Shown: one piece after another, positions 1 through 9,773 of the stretch
Numbering within the stretch: the stretch's first letter is position 1
Layout of the letters: every line of letters starts with the position of its first letter
Assembly (NCBI GenBank): GCA_021401465.1
Contig: JADDMT010000057.1
Coordinates: 1 to 64,000 of the forward strand
DNA from: Teratosphaeria epicoccoides
Taxonomy: Eukaryota > Ascomycota > Dothideomycetes > Mycosphaerellales > Teratosphaeriaceae
Direction of reading: 5' to 3'
Length of the DNA stretch: 64,000 nucleotides
Made by a program: the position numbers and the translations under genes
Notes under the pieces: generated by a model
The model's input: the letters and a program-made list of their open reading frames with translations, nothing else
The model's database searches: none
Told to the model about the DNA's origin: nothing

Positions 1-24
1 GGGGGGGGGGGGGGGGGGGGGGGG
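1..24. repeat. Poly-G homopolymer at window edge
   Basis: The window opens with 24 consecutive G residues. A pure G run of this length is rare inside fungal genes. It may be a true homopolymer or an artefact at a contig or gap edge. No telomere-type TTAGGG repeat is seen beside it. The next 190 bases hold no convincing gene. Confidence 0.8.
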
Positions 25-217
25 AGGAGATCTGCAAAGGCGAAGCACATGAGACAGCTCCGAAAGATAAAAGACCGAGGACTCTAGATTTGATATGCTA
101 GGGATTGAAAAAACCAGTAATCATCCTAGGTATCGCACACCACGAAAAAACAAAAACAAAAGAAAACCAAGAACGCCGCCTGCTCTCTCACGCCCCACGC
201 TCCATAACCTCTCCCTC

Positions 218-2879
218 TTACCTCCCCCGAATAACAATCACATCCTCCCTCATCCCCAGCCCCTCTCCACTCCGCCGTCCCCCATCCGACGGCCCCACCA
301 ACTCCATGCCCACCGCCCTCTCCGCCGTCTGCTCCAGCAACTCGTCCTCATCCTCTTCGTACGCGCGGAACCGGAAACAACAGCTGAATTCCGCCATGCG
401 TTTCGCTTTCTTCCACCTAAAAAAACCCCCAAAAGTTTGCCACAATGTTAGCACGAGAGCAGCGAGGAGGGGGAGGGGAAAAAAGTGGATGATTTCAAAA
501 GTGGGATGGAGGAGGAGGAGGAGGAGGTGGTGGTGGTGGAGGAGGAGGAGGCAAAAGAAAAAGGGAGATGAAGCAAACGAACCCCTTTAACTTCGAGTTG
601 TGCATCTTACACCTCCAACACTTCGTCGCTGCCATCCTTGTCCTCCATGTCGCTTTCGCGCGGCCGAAGTTCCCGCCGCCTTCTTTGCGGATGCGGAAGT
701 TCGGGCGGCTGCGCACGGGCTCGAGGCTCGGGAGACTGGGGATCGTGATGCTTTGGTGGCTTTCTTCCGGTCTGAGCGCGATGGCGCCGTCGTTTGCTGG
801 TGCGGTCGGGCGTGGGGGCTCGTGGCGCTGGAGGTTCGTGGGTGTGCGGCCGGGCGTGGCGAGGGCGTAGTTGGGGGAGGTGGGGATGGAAGGGGGGGAG
901 GGGGAAGATGGTCGGGGAGCCGGGGGAGGGAGTTCCCGGGCTGCGGAGTCGCCGTCCAGGTTGGGGATCGTGGCGACGAAAGGCATCGGTGTGCAGAGCG
1001 GGTCGGTGGTTGGGTGGTTGGGTGGGGCGGTGCAGGTATGTTGGAAGGAGATCCTGTGAGCTAAAGTCTTGGCGAGGTCGCGAGAGCTGAGCAGGCCTTG
1101 GGGGATGGCCGTGATGGGACTGCAGGGTGCAGTCGTCTCTTCGTTGGATGGTGACGCTCCGATGGAATGTGAGTCGATTTGTGCGTGGGCAAGGGCAGTG
1201 TGCGTTGCTTCAGCTGCGTCAGGCGAGGGAGCGACAGGCAGTCGAGGGCCAACGCCGCCATTCCGAGGCCGTTCGCCACCACTCCTTGAAACAGGAGCCT
1301 GATCACCCTCTGCAGTCGGGCGTTGCCGACCTTGACCCGATGGAGGCGTACGTATAAAGTGCGCGGCGCCATTGCCGATCGCACGCTCCGACTCTGCTGA
1401 GAGACGGGCCACAGCAGCAGGAGACGCAGTTGTCCGCCCTTCCCGGGTACTGTGTGCGGTAGACGGAGTGGCCACATCTTGCTGTGTATCACGTGCATCG
1501 TCGCGACCTGGCGCGGACGTTTCTACCGGTGCATAGTCGCGATCTAGCCCTTCCGCTGGACTACCTCTCAAATTTGCCGACCAAGACCTCGCCCGCTTGA
1601 GGCTGCCATTGACAAACTGTGAAATGCTGCGACATGGCGTGAGTACCTGTGGCGTGTTTGGAAACAATGACCACACGCTTGTCTTGGGCGTAGGTCTTGG
1701 CCTCTCCGGCGACAGCTCTGGCGACGTCGTCGGAGGCACAGGGAACTGGCTGATGATGACTTCTGTTCTGGTCGTGCCATTGGCGAGGGTGCCTGCGGGT
1801 GAGGAGCTTGACTGCAGGTCGCTGACGGAGCGCGCGGATCTCAAGAAAGTTTGTCTCTGAGGTCTGGGCAATGGCGCAGTGGCAATGGTGGACTGGAATG
1901 TGGCTGCAGTCCTTTGCGCGCGCTCTGGGGTGACTGGGATCGGATGGCCGGCTGCGGCTGTCAACGCGCGTTGTGACGGACTGAAGGAGCGCTGGCGAAG
2001 GGCGGTGGTCATTTGTCTGGCCCGCAGCGGCTCTGGTATGGCATTTGGGAGGCTTGCAGTGGCGGGAGTCTCGTCGGTGTAGTCTGCTGAGCTACCAGAT
2101 CCACTGACTGTCTCCCGTTTGCCCGCGCGGTCGGCTCGAGGGCCTGTGTCGCCCTGCGCCGCCTCTTGCGTCGTTGCCAGAGGCGCATGCGCCAGTGGAT
2201 GGTCTTCCAGCCCTCCATGCCTCAGAGTGCCATGGCCACTGGCAGGCGGCCGCCACGCAGCAGCTCTCCGCTCCCTCCGCGCTTGCAAATTCGAGCGAGT
2301 TCTCACCAGGCTCCTCAAGAAAGTGACGGTGCCCATGCCACGGACGGGTACACGAGGTCCGAGGTGGGATGGCAAGGCGCCTGGTGCTCGATCTCCTGGC
2401 CATCGTGGACATCCTTGAGGCGTTGGCGTCCGGGGTGGAGGGGGGTGGGGAGGGCGCAAGGGCTGGGGAATGACAATTCGGCTCGATTGTTCCGAGCTGC
2501 GATCGACGCCAGAGGACCAGACTGTCGTTGAGCTATCACGCTGGAAGAGTCGTGTGCGTCTGAGTCGATGTCGGGTCCCTTCGTCCTATGATAGGAACAG
2601 ACGGCCGTATCTGCTCCTGATCGGTCGGTCTCGCTTGGCTTCATCCTCGCCGGGCTGAGTAGCATGTTCGGCGTGACCATCGAGTTGTGCAGGCGCGTCA
2701 TGGCTTGCTGGGGTCTCCTGGGGGTGGGATGAGAGGATGCGTCGCTGCAAGGTAGCATTGTGGGGTATGGTCCTGAGGGTGGCGATGCTGTTCTGTTCGG
2801 ATATGGGGAATAGCGGGGTGCCTTGGTTGATATTGTGTGGGGGAGCGGCAGGAGATGACTCTGTGGTCTGCTCCGCCAT
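218..2879 (-). CDS. Unknown Pro/Ser/Arg-rich, probably disordered protein (exon structure uncertain)
   Basis: I do not recognise this protein. A long minus-strand frame is open from 2585 down to 495 and encodes a Ser/Pro/Thr/Arg-rich, low-complexity chain with no clear domain, probably mostly disordered. In-frame ATGs lie at 2336 and 2012. A plausible N-terminal exon in the same frame starts at the ATG at 2879 and ends at a TAG at 2586, so an intron near 2590 is possible but I could not fix its sites. Unspliced, the frame ends in a run of about 15 prolines encoded by a GGA/GGT microsatellite. A better end uses an intron 612..417 (donor GTGTAA; GCTAAC branch and a T-rich tract before TAG). It joins in phase to an exon 416..218 carrying an acidic segment (AYEEDEDELLEQTAERAVGM). 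The coding core at 700-2100 is the most secure part. Confidence 0.4.
507..551. repeat. GGA/GGT trinucleotide microsatellite
   Basis: About 15 tandem GGA units interrupted by a block of GGT. On the minus strand it would encode polyproline, but it falls inside the proposed terminal intron (612..417) of the neighbouring gene, where it forms pyrimidine-rich intron sequence. Confidence 0.85.
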
Positions 2880-3101
2880 GATTGATCGCTACCTTCGATG
2901 GATGGTGTGTCTGGATATGCTTGGAGGATTGTGCTTATTATTAGGTGGATGGAGTTTCATGGTGTGGATGACATGTCTGCACGAGTCAAGATCCACCTGC
3001 TTGGTTGATTGTCGATGCAGCCACGTTCCGAACAGGGCGGCAGGTGCATTTCATACATTCTGTTTGAGGTGGTATATATGTGAGATGTGGAGTAAGCCCA
3101 T

Positions 3102-3324
3102 CATCCATCATCCATTATCCATTATCCATTATCCATCATCCATTATCTATTATCCATTGTTCATCATCCATTATCTATCATCCATTATCTATCATCTATT
3201 ATCTATCATCTATTATCTATCATTTATCATCTATTATCTATTATTTATCATCTATTATCAATTATTCATCATCCATCACCCATCACCATCATCCATCATC
3301 CACCAACCATCATCCGTCATCCAC
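3102..3324. repeat. Heptanucleotide minisatellite, consensus YATCYAT
   Basis: About 31 tandem 7-bp units, written CATCCAT, TATCCAT, TATCTAT or CATCTAT, run over roughly 223 bp. The variants are interspersed and a single slip occurs near the right end (CACCCATCACCATCATCCAT). The plus strand is almost free of G. It lies between the divergent unknown gene and the TOG-domain gene, about 270 bp upstream of the latter's start. Reading frames through it give a 7-residue periodic peptide (SIIHYPL-like), which is only a consequence of the repeat. Confidence 0.9.
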
Positions 3325-3343
3325 ACGTGGTGGCGCGTATTCG

Positions 3344-3391
3344 TCTCGGTTCGGCTCCAACCGGCTCGGCTCGACTCGGCTCGGCTCGATG
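3344..3391. repeat. CTCGG/GGCTC pentamer-rich tract
   Basis: An imperfect run of CGGCT-type pentamers (CTCGGTTCGGCTCC, then CGGCTCGGCTCGACTCGG) sits between the heptamer minisatellite and the start of the TOG-domain gene. It is part of the 5' region of that gene. Confidence 0.6.
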
Positions 3392-3483
3392 CGTCTAGTA
3401 CGGCGCGGGGAGTGGTGCCCTGCTGCACTGGCGGTTGCTGTTTTGGCGATTTGTTGATCCTGATCTGTCAAACATTGAAGTCA

Positions 3484-3525
3484 ACACCACCACCACCACC
3501 ACCCTCACCCTCACCACCACCGCCA
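3484..3525. repeat. CAC/ACC trinucleotide-rich tract
   Basis: A run of ACC units with two ACCCTC interruptions lies 70-110 bp upstream of the start codon at 3593, in the likely 5' untranslated region of the TOG-domain gene. Confidence 0.7.
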
Positions 3526-3592
3526 CACGACACCAATAAATTTTGAAGGGAAGAGACGGCGCGGTATACTACACCACAGCGGGTGTGCCAGG

Positions 3593-6430
3593 ATGGCGGA
3601 GGGCGAGGAGGACTTCTCGCAGCTCGCCCTGCCCGACCAGTTCCAGCACAAGAACTGGAAGGCACGTAAAGGAGGCTACGAGACGGCCGCCAGGGACTTC
3701 AAGACGGCGCAACCCACCGACCCGATTGTGCGCGAATTCATCCTCGAGTCCAGCCTGTGGAAGGCCGCCGTCAGCGACAGCAACGTGGCCGCGCAGCAAG
3801 AAGCGCTGGCCGCGTACAATGCATTCTTGGACGCGGCCGGTGCAGAGGGCGCGCGCAAGACCCGCGGCGCCACCGTGCAGGGCGTGGTGGAGAAAGGGCT
3901 CACGGGCCGACCGGCGGCCAAGGCGGCGGCGATGGAGTCGCTGCTGCTGTTGATTGAGCTGGACAAGCCCGAGCCCATCATTGACGAGCTGCTGCCCTTC
4001 CTCTCCCACAAGCTGCCCAAGATCATCGCGGCCACCCTGTCGGCCTTGACCGCCATCTACCACGCATACGGCTGCAAGACGGTCGAGCCTAAGCCCGTCA
4101 TCAAGGCCTTGCCCAAGGCCTTCGGCCACGCCGACAAGAACGTGCGTGCCGAGGCCCAGAACCTGACCAAAGAGCTGTACCGATGGCTGCGAGACGCCAT
4201 GAAGCCGCTGTTCTGGGCCGAGCTGAAGGAGGTGCAGCAGAAGGATCTAGACAAGCTGTTTGCACCCATCCACACCGAGCCCGCGCCCCAGCAGGAGAGG
4301 CTCTTGCGCTCACAGCAAGCAGCAAAGGAAGAGGCCGCCGCCGCCGGTGTCGATGACGATGCCGCCGGCGATGACGACGGCGACGATGCGGCCATCGATC
4401 TGGAACCAGATTACGAGGCGGTCGACGCATTCGCCAAGGTGCCCAAAGACTTCAGCGACAGGCTGGCGTCCACAAAATGGAAAGACCGGAAAGAGGCGCT
4501 CGACGATCTGTTCACAGCGGTCAATGTACCCGCGATACAACCGGGGCCATTCGACGACATCATACGGGCATGCGCAAAGAGCATGAAAGACGCAAACATT
4601 GCCGTCGTCACAGTCGCAGCGAGCTGCGTGGAATGTATGGCCAAGGGACTGAGAAAGGACTTCGGGCGCTATCGGTCGACTATCCTGGGTCCGATGCTCG
4701 AACGCTTCAAGGAGAAAAAGGCGTCCGTCACAGACGCGATAGCTGCTGCTTGCGATGCCGTCTTCATGGCGACCGCACTTGTGGAGGTTCAAAGCGATGT
4801 CCTGGAACAACTGAAATCGAAGAATCCACAAGTCAAAGAACACACTGCCAAGTTTCTCGCGCGGAGTCTGTTGACTACCAAGGAGGCCCCAACGACCGAG
4901 CAAACCAAGGACATCGCAGAGGGCAGCAAGAAACTGCTGACGGAATCGGCCGCTCCGCTCAGAGATGCAGGTGCAGAAGTGTTGGGCATCTTGTGGAAGA
5001 TCATGGGCGATCGAAACATGCTCAATCACCTCGAAGGACTCGATGAGATTCGCAAAACAAAGATTAAGGAGTGCTCCGACGCTGCAGAGCCAAAGACGAA
5101 ATGGAAACCAAAGGCAGCCGCCCCTCCTCCTCTATCAGCAAAAGGAGCGCCAGGAAAGAAGCCGGCATTGGGAGCAAAAAAGCCAGCAGCGGGCGGCGTG
5201 AAAAAGGCACCGCCACCCAGAGCAGCAAGTCCGCCGCCTGCAGACGAAGCGCCATTGCAGCCTCGCCCAACTTCCAGACCGGGGCCCAAGCCTGGACTCA
5301 AAGCTCCCAGCGGACTGAAGGGCCCGTCGGGACTTGCGAAGCCGGCCTCCGGGCTCAAGCCACCGTCTGGTGTCGCCTCGCCGAAGAGACCAGGCGCGGT
5401 GCTTGACGATGCCGGGTCAGCCGTTCCAAAGCCTGGACTGCCGGGTCCTGCCGGTCGTGGCCTTGCGGGGAGGCCGCTGGGCAAGCCCGTTACCGCTGCT
5501 CCTGCGTCTCCGCCTCCACCAGCGAGACAGGAGAGTGCGGCGAGTAGTGCGCTGAGCAACATCGAGAGACAAGAGCTGCATGATCTCCGAGCCGAAGTCG
5601 ATCTGCTGCGTAATCAGACTAGTGATCTGAGACAGGATAAGCTGCGCCTGACATCGCAAATTGCCGAGTTGCAGAATCAAAATGCGCAGTTGATTGAGGA
5701 TCACACGAGAGATGTGCTGCAGATCAAGGCAAAGGAGACGCAATTAGTCCGGGCGAGGAGCGATGCTGAGAATTCCGAGGAGCGCGCGAATGGTCTGTCG
5801 AAGGAAGTGGACCGGTTGAAGAGAGAAATGAACCGGCTCGGAAGGCAGAATGGCGCCACGTCGCCGCCGGTAGAGCCGGCCTCGTTGTACGGCTCTTTCG
5901 CAAACGGCGGCCACGACCTCGGCGGTGGCATGAGGCCAGCGTACGGGGCCCCGCGCTCTTACAATGTGCCATCGTCGCGAGGCGCCGCGGGATATGGCCA
6001 CGATCCCATGGCCGGTGGGATAGGGCTTGAGGGTAAGGAAAACAATCCCGAATCTGCTGGCCTTGTGTCGCCATCTTCGCATCATGGCAGCAACGGGTAC
6101 TTTGGTGGCTCCAAGCTGGGCGCAAGCAGACCGCTCTCACATCATTCGTCAGGGAGGAATACGCCGATGGGTCATGACGCAGACGCCGGGAATGGCGGGC
6201 TGCAGAGGAGTGCGAGTGGGGCTAGTGAGAGCGTAGGGAGTGGTGGGGGCGGGGAAGGTGTGGAGAGCTGGAGGCGAGCGGCGGAGGTGACGCAGAATTT
6301 GAAGGCGAGGATCGAGATGATGAAGGTGAGTGTCCTCTTTTTTCGCAACGAGAGGCGATGGACGAATGACTAGATGCTGACATTTTTCCGCGACCTGCAG
6401 GCGAGACAAAACATCGGGAGAGGGCAATAA
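3593..6430 (+). CDS. TOG-domain microtubule polymerase (Stu2/Alp14/XMAP215 family)
   Basis: This is a microtubule plus-end polymerase that binds tubulin through TOG domains and acts at spindle and cytoplasmic microtubules and at kinetochores. Two exons, 3593-6325 and 6401-6430, are split by a 75-bp intron (GTGAGT, GCTGAC, CTGCAG) and encode 920 residues. TOG1 spans about 1-230 and contains the family-typical KNWKARKGGYE. An acidic Asp/Ala linker (about 240-262) follows. TOG2 spans about 268-505 and includes the segment STKWKDRKEALDDLF. Next comes a Pro/Lys/Ala/Ser basic linker (510-655), a long coiled coil (about 658-760, for dimerisation) and a low-complexity tail ending in NIGRGQ. Two TOG domains plus a coiled coil is the fungal architecture, and the length is usual for the family. 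Reading through the intron would give a longer, unlikely tail. The start ATG is followed directly by the conserved N-terminal helix. Confidence 0.93.
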
Positions 6431-7245
6431 TGCTTGGCAGACTGATCTCTTAATGTAATTGCCGGGGCGATGGGGGTTGGTGGTTGAGCATGACGGCGTT
6501 TCACGAAGGAGTACTAGGAATGCTCTCGTTCTACACCGCGGGGACAGCAGGCCGAGATGACGAGACCGGGTGCAAGGAGGATCGCGACACTGATGGTTTA
6601 ATGACCGTGAGCTCATATGTTGATTGGCATGCGCAGATGCTAAACCCGCATGATGGACGGCCAGGCGTTCCGGGCGTTGAAAAAAATTCGCCGCTTGCGC
6701 TTGAAACTGGGGCTGGGACTAGGTGGTTCATCGCCACCTAGAATTGTTCTGCTTCGCACTGGCTCTGGGCAGTGCTGTGAATGTCATACACCAAGTTCTG
6801 ACTATGTTCTTATCCGCATAAACAAAAAGTCCAAGAGTCGGCGACGGCCTGATTCGATCTACTTGACGTTCGCGGCACTATTCTCCCGCGCAAGCAAAAA
6901 AAAAAACTTCCACGCCTCATCGCACATGCAGCAAAGACAACAAAAAAGACCACCTCCCCCGAAGAAGGGGAACATGGCAGAAAGTCGCATTTACCCCGAG
7001 CGGGCACCTGTGGTTGCAGGCCGAGATTTTCTTTGCTGGGGCAAGCCTGAAGCCGTCAGGAGGGGCGCTGACGTCCACCCTACTAATACCTTTCGACCTC
7101 TTGGGGAGCTACGACCTCGAAGGGAGCAGAGGGGGTTGCGGTCACCTCATTACGGAAAGGCCTCGATCAATGGGTCTTCTCTAGCTGAGGAAGAGTGCTT
7201 CAGGGTTTGGATCCCCCAATCGGTCGTGATCCCTGAGGAGCGGAA
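6431..7245. other. Intergenic region, no gene seen
   Basis: About 815 bp downstream of the TOG-domain gene. A plus-strand open frame (6650-7408) is compositionally irregular and lacks any recognisable motif; I treat it as chance. No tRNA or repeat was recognised. Confidence 0.5.
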
Positions 7246-7557
7246 TCAAACCCCTTCCGATTTGACTCGGGCATCGAAGCAACTGTTGATGTTGTTAGTT
7301 GAAGTTTGTTACCACTGCGACATTGGTACTTACCAGCTTCGGATGACGTATGCTTCGATTAGAACAAATATGACCGTCAATTTGTCTGCTTCCTTGGCCT
7401 GTGGATAGCGGGCTCCCTCGTCCCTTGCATGCTCCTTTGTGACAATGGTGATGCCATGTGTACAGTGTGCGGCGGCGTGGACGAGATGAGCCACGTTCCG
7501 AGTGGCGGTAGAGCATCTTTCGAGCTGCTGCAGGGTGGTGTCTTCTTTGGAAGACAT
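7246..7557 (-). CDS. Possible small two-exon gene, 86 residues, unknown
   Basis: I do not recognise this protein. Exon 1 (7557-7334) starts at an ATG giving MSSKEDTTLQQL and stays open for 74 codons. A textbook 51-bp intron (7333-7283) follows, with GTAAGT donor, CTAAC branch point and CAACAG acceptor, and a 37-nt exon ends at TGA (7248-7246). The phase is kept across the junction. The product contains a central His/Ala-rich part and ends in FDARVKSEGV. No signal peptide or membrane segment is evident. It lies 126 bp downstream of the DUF1295 gene on the same strand, so the intron could instead belong to the 3' untranslated region of that transcript. The splice signals are much better than the evidence for a protein. 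Confidence 0.35.
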
Positions 7558-7683
7558 TGCGCTGTCCAGCGAGAAGCGGCTGAGGAAATGTTCATTCACG
7601 AGGGGACCCAGATATCACTGAATGAACATGATCAAATTCAATACACACCAAGTCGTAGACTCTATCATCGTTTCCGACTCTGA

Positions 7684-8712
7684 TCAAAGCTTCGGGATGA
7701 ACATCGGAGTGTTCTTCTTCCACTCCTGGTAATCCTTGCGGTCGCCATAACGCTTGTCATACTTGTTCTCGCTCAGCGGGATGCCAGATACCTGCGTAAT
7801 GCCATGGTCAGTGACGCACATCGAATGCTCAGGAGCCATCGGTCTCACCTTCAACAACAGGAACGTAACAAATGCCGGGCTCACAGCCGCCATAGCCAAA
7901 GCTCCGCCCCTCGCCAACGCACTGCCACTGAGGCCCATGCCTGCCTGACCCACACCCGACAACATCACGCCCGCCGCCGTCGTAGCAATACCTGTCCACA
8001 ACGTCGACTCACCAAAGTAGTTCGGATGCCTGCTCTTGCTCCACAAACCCCTGGTCAAGAAATCCTCACTGTGCTTCTTCTCCTTCTTCTCCTTCATCCA
8101 CTGGCTCTTCTGCTGGTCGGCCGTGGCCTCGAACGTGATACCGCCGACATACAGCAGTACACCCAAAATGTCTGTGATCGTGACTAGAGGCAGTGCCGCC
8201 AAAGTCGTAGCTGGAATCGAGTTGATCGCCAGGACGGGAAGCAAACAGAGCGAGACCCAAGTCGCCTGTGCGGCAAAGGCACCCAAGAACTTCGGCGGGC
8301 TACCTCTAATGTCGTCGAATCGGCTGTCCTTCCCATCCTCCGCCGTGATTCTGCTGAATAAAAAGCTTCCCAATCTGGTCGCCCAGATCGTCACCGCGGT
8401 GCTCAAAGCCACCTGCCTCCAATTCCACGCATGCAGGCCTCCCTTGCCCAGACTCGCGAGCAGACTCGGCCACGGCACCGACTGGCCCGCATATCTGGCG
8501 CGCAGGGTCGGAAGAGCAAGGGAGAGCGCAGTGCAGCTGATGTACGTCAACGAGCCTGAAAGGTCGTAGAAGCGCTCGGACTGAAGCAGGATAGAGGGGA
8601 CCGCAACCGCGGCTTGGATACCATAGGCGAGACCGATGGATGGGATGAGGGTGCGGAGGAAGGGGTTCTTGGAGTTCGTGGCATTGAGGAGGGCGTGCAC
8701 GAGACCTGGCAT
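7684..8712 (-). CDS. DUF1295 / steroid 5-alpha-reductase-like membrane protein
   Basis: A polytopic membrane protein of the DUF1295 family, related in fold to steroid 5-alpha-reductases and isoprenylcysteine methyltransferases; the substrate is not known for the fungal members. A single exon encodes 342 residues from the ATG at 8712 (MPGLVHALL). An in-frame upstream ATG at 8916 would add 68 non-conserved residues, so I chose the inner start. Several hydrophobic helices are visible (about 24-60, 80-100, 140-185, 205-225, 260-300). The family signature lies in the C-terminal half: GLWSKSRHPNYFGE, with the HPNYFGE motif that binds the nucleotide cofactor in related enzymes. The C terminus ends KNTPMFIPKL. 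It is transcribed toward the small two-exon candidate downstream. Confidence 0.9.
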   Translation of the reverse strand: MPGLVHALLNATNSKNPFLRTLIPSIGLAYGIQAAVAVPSILLQSERFYDLSGSLTYISCTALSLALPTLRARYAGQSVPWPSLLASLGKGGLHAWNWRQVALSTAVTIWATRLGSFLFSRITAEDGKDSRFDDIRGSPPKFLGAFAAQATWVSLCLLPVLAINSIPATTLAALPLVTITDILGVLLYVGGITFEATADQQKSQWMKEKKEKKHSEDFLTRGLWSKSRHPNYFGESTLWTGIATTAAGVMLSGVGQAGMGLSGSALARGGALAMAAVSPAFVTFLLLKVRPMAPEHSMCVTDHGITQVSGIPLSENKYDKRYGDRKDYQEWKKNTPMFIPKL

Positions 8713-9773
8713 GGTGAAGGAAGTAGGCAATGAATGAGTCTTGCCTGGAACTACGGGAAGGACTGCAAGGGTTGGTGGAAATCTGTGCTCAGCTGGATGT
8801 CTGCGAGGGGAGCATGAGGCTTTTGTAGGGGCTGATCGTCGTTCGCGTTCGCGCAGTGAAGTCAAAAGTGTATGACGCACGTTGCTGTTGACGGTTGACT
8901 GGTTCCAAGCCTGCATGTGCAGACGGCTGGGGATGGATCGATCGACGGGCGGACTTTCCTCCGGCGGCGCGATCTCGCCGTGCCCTCAAAGTGAGGTGTT
9001 GTCTTGCGAGAAATGGCATTCGCGATAGATGCAGAGGCAGCAGGCTCTTGTCTGACTCTCTCGAGATACTTCATCGCCGTATGCACGCAGGAAAGCCTGA
9101 GGCCAGCCGCTATGGGCGCACTCAAAAGCATGCAGCTCCTCTGCCACACCGAGAATCACAACTGTGCCAAGGTAACTACCGTACGCAATGAATCCGCAGA
9201 AACCCCCTTCTCCATCATGCCATAGTCGTGTACTTTCGTCCAATACCGATCTGATGACAATGTTGCCATAGACGTGCAAGGAGTTCGTTCGCACATCCCT
9301 TCCCACAATCACTTTTCAACTACTCGTACATTTCAGATGCGTTCAGCGTGGCGACCAGGATCGAATGCGACACCGTCCGCGCCTTGCCACGCTGCCATTG
9401 CAGATGCCATCCAGCTCGAGACCACCGTGGGCTCGTTTCTAGCCCAACATCCCAATTCGCAAAGAAACCAGTGTTGTCATCACTTCTGTTGCAACCAAAG
9501 AACGGGAATTCATACTCGAAGGTGAACGCCGTTGGCGCTCAGCCTCGGAACTGTCTCAAACCAAGGAACTGTCTGAAACCCGTCCATAGCGGTGGCGCGT
9601 GACGGTGAGCCGTCTAGAATAAGCTGTCGAGCCGCGTATTTAGCCTGTGTGATTTTGATCAGTGCTGTCCAAGTCCACAGGTTTCCTGGTACAAGTGTTC
9701 GTTCAAGAAGATTGCCGGTGCTGTGAAGGTTCCTCGTTCGAGATGAGTTGTCGACGAGCGTATGCGAGCTGCG
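8713..9773. other. Intergenic region, no gene seen
   Basis: About 1.06 kb between the start of the DUF1295 gene and the stop of the F-box-like gene. Minus-strand frames here (for example 8986-9312) begin only with non-ATG codons and show no motif. A two-copy 18-bp repeat lies at 9547-9580. Confidence 0.5.
9547..9580. repeat. 18-bp imperfect tandem duplication
   Basis: Two adjacent copies of GGAACTGTCTCAAACCAA, the second differing at a few positions, lie in the intergenic region. It is small and of no evident function. Confidence 0.7.

Noticed and set aside
3080..3457. Open frame through the heptamer array encoding a 7-residue periodic peptide
   Set aside because: It follows automatically from a 7-bp repeat lacking stops; there is no start context or domain.
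7200..7290. A tRNA-like B box (GGTTTGATTCC on the minus strand)
   Set aside because: No matching A box or acceptor stem could be found at the right distance, and the segment overlaps the acceptor side of a clear spliceosomal intron.
6650..7408. 252-codon plus-strand frame after the TOG gene
   Set aside because: Irregular composition, no motif, and it overlaps a minus-strand candidate with better splice signals.
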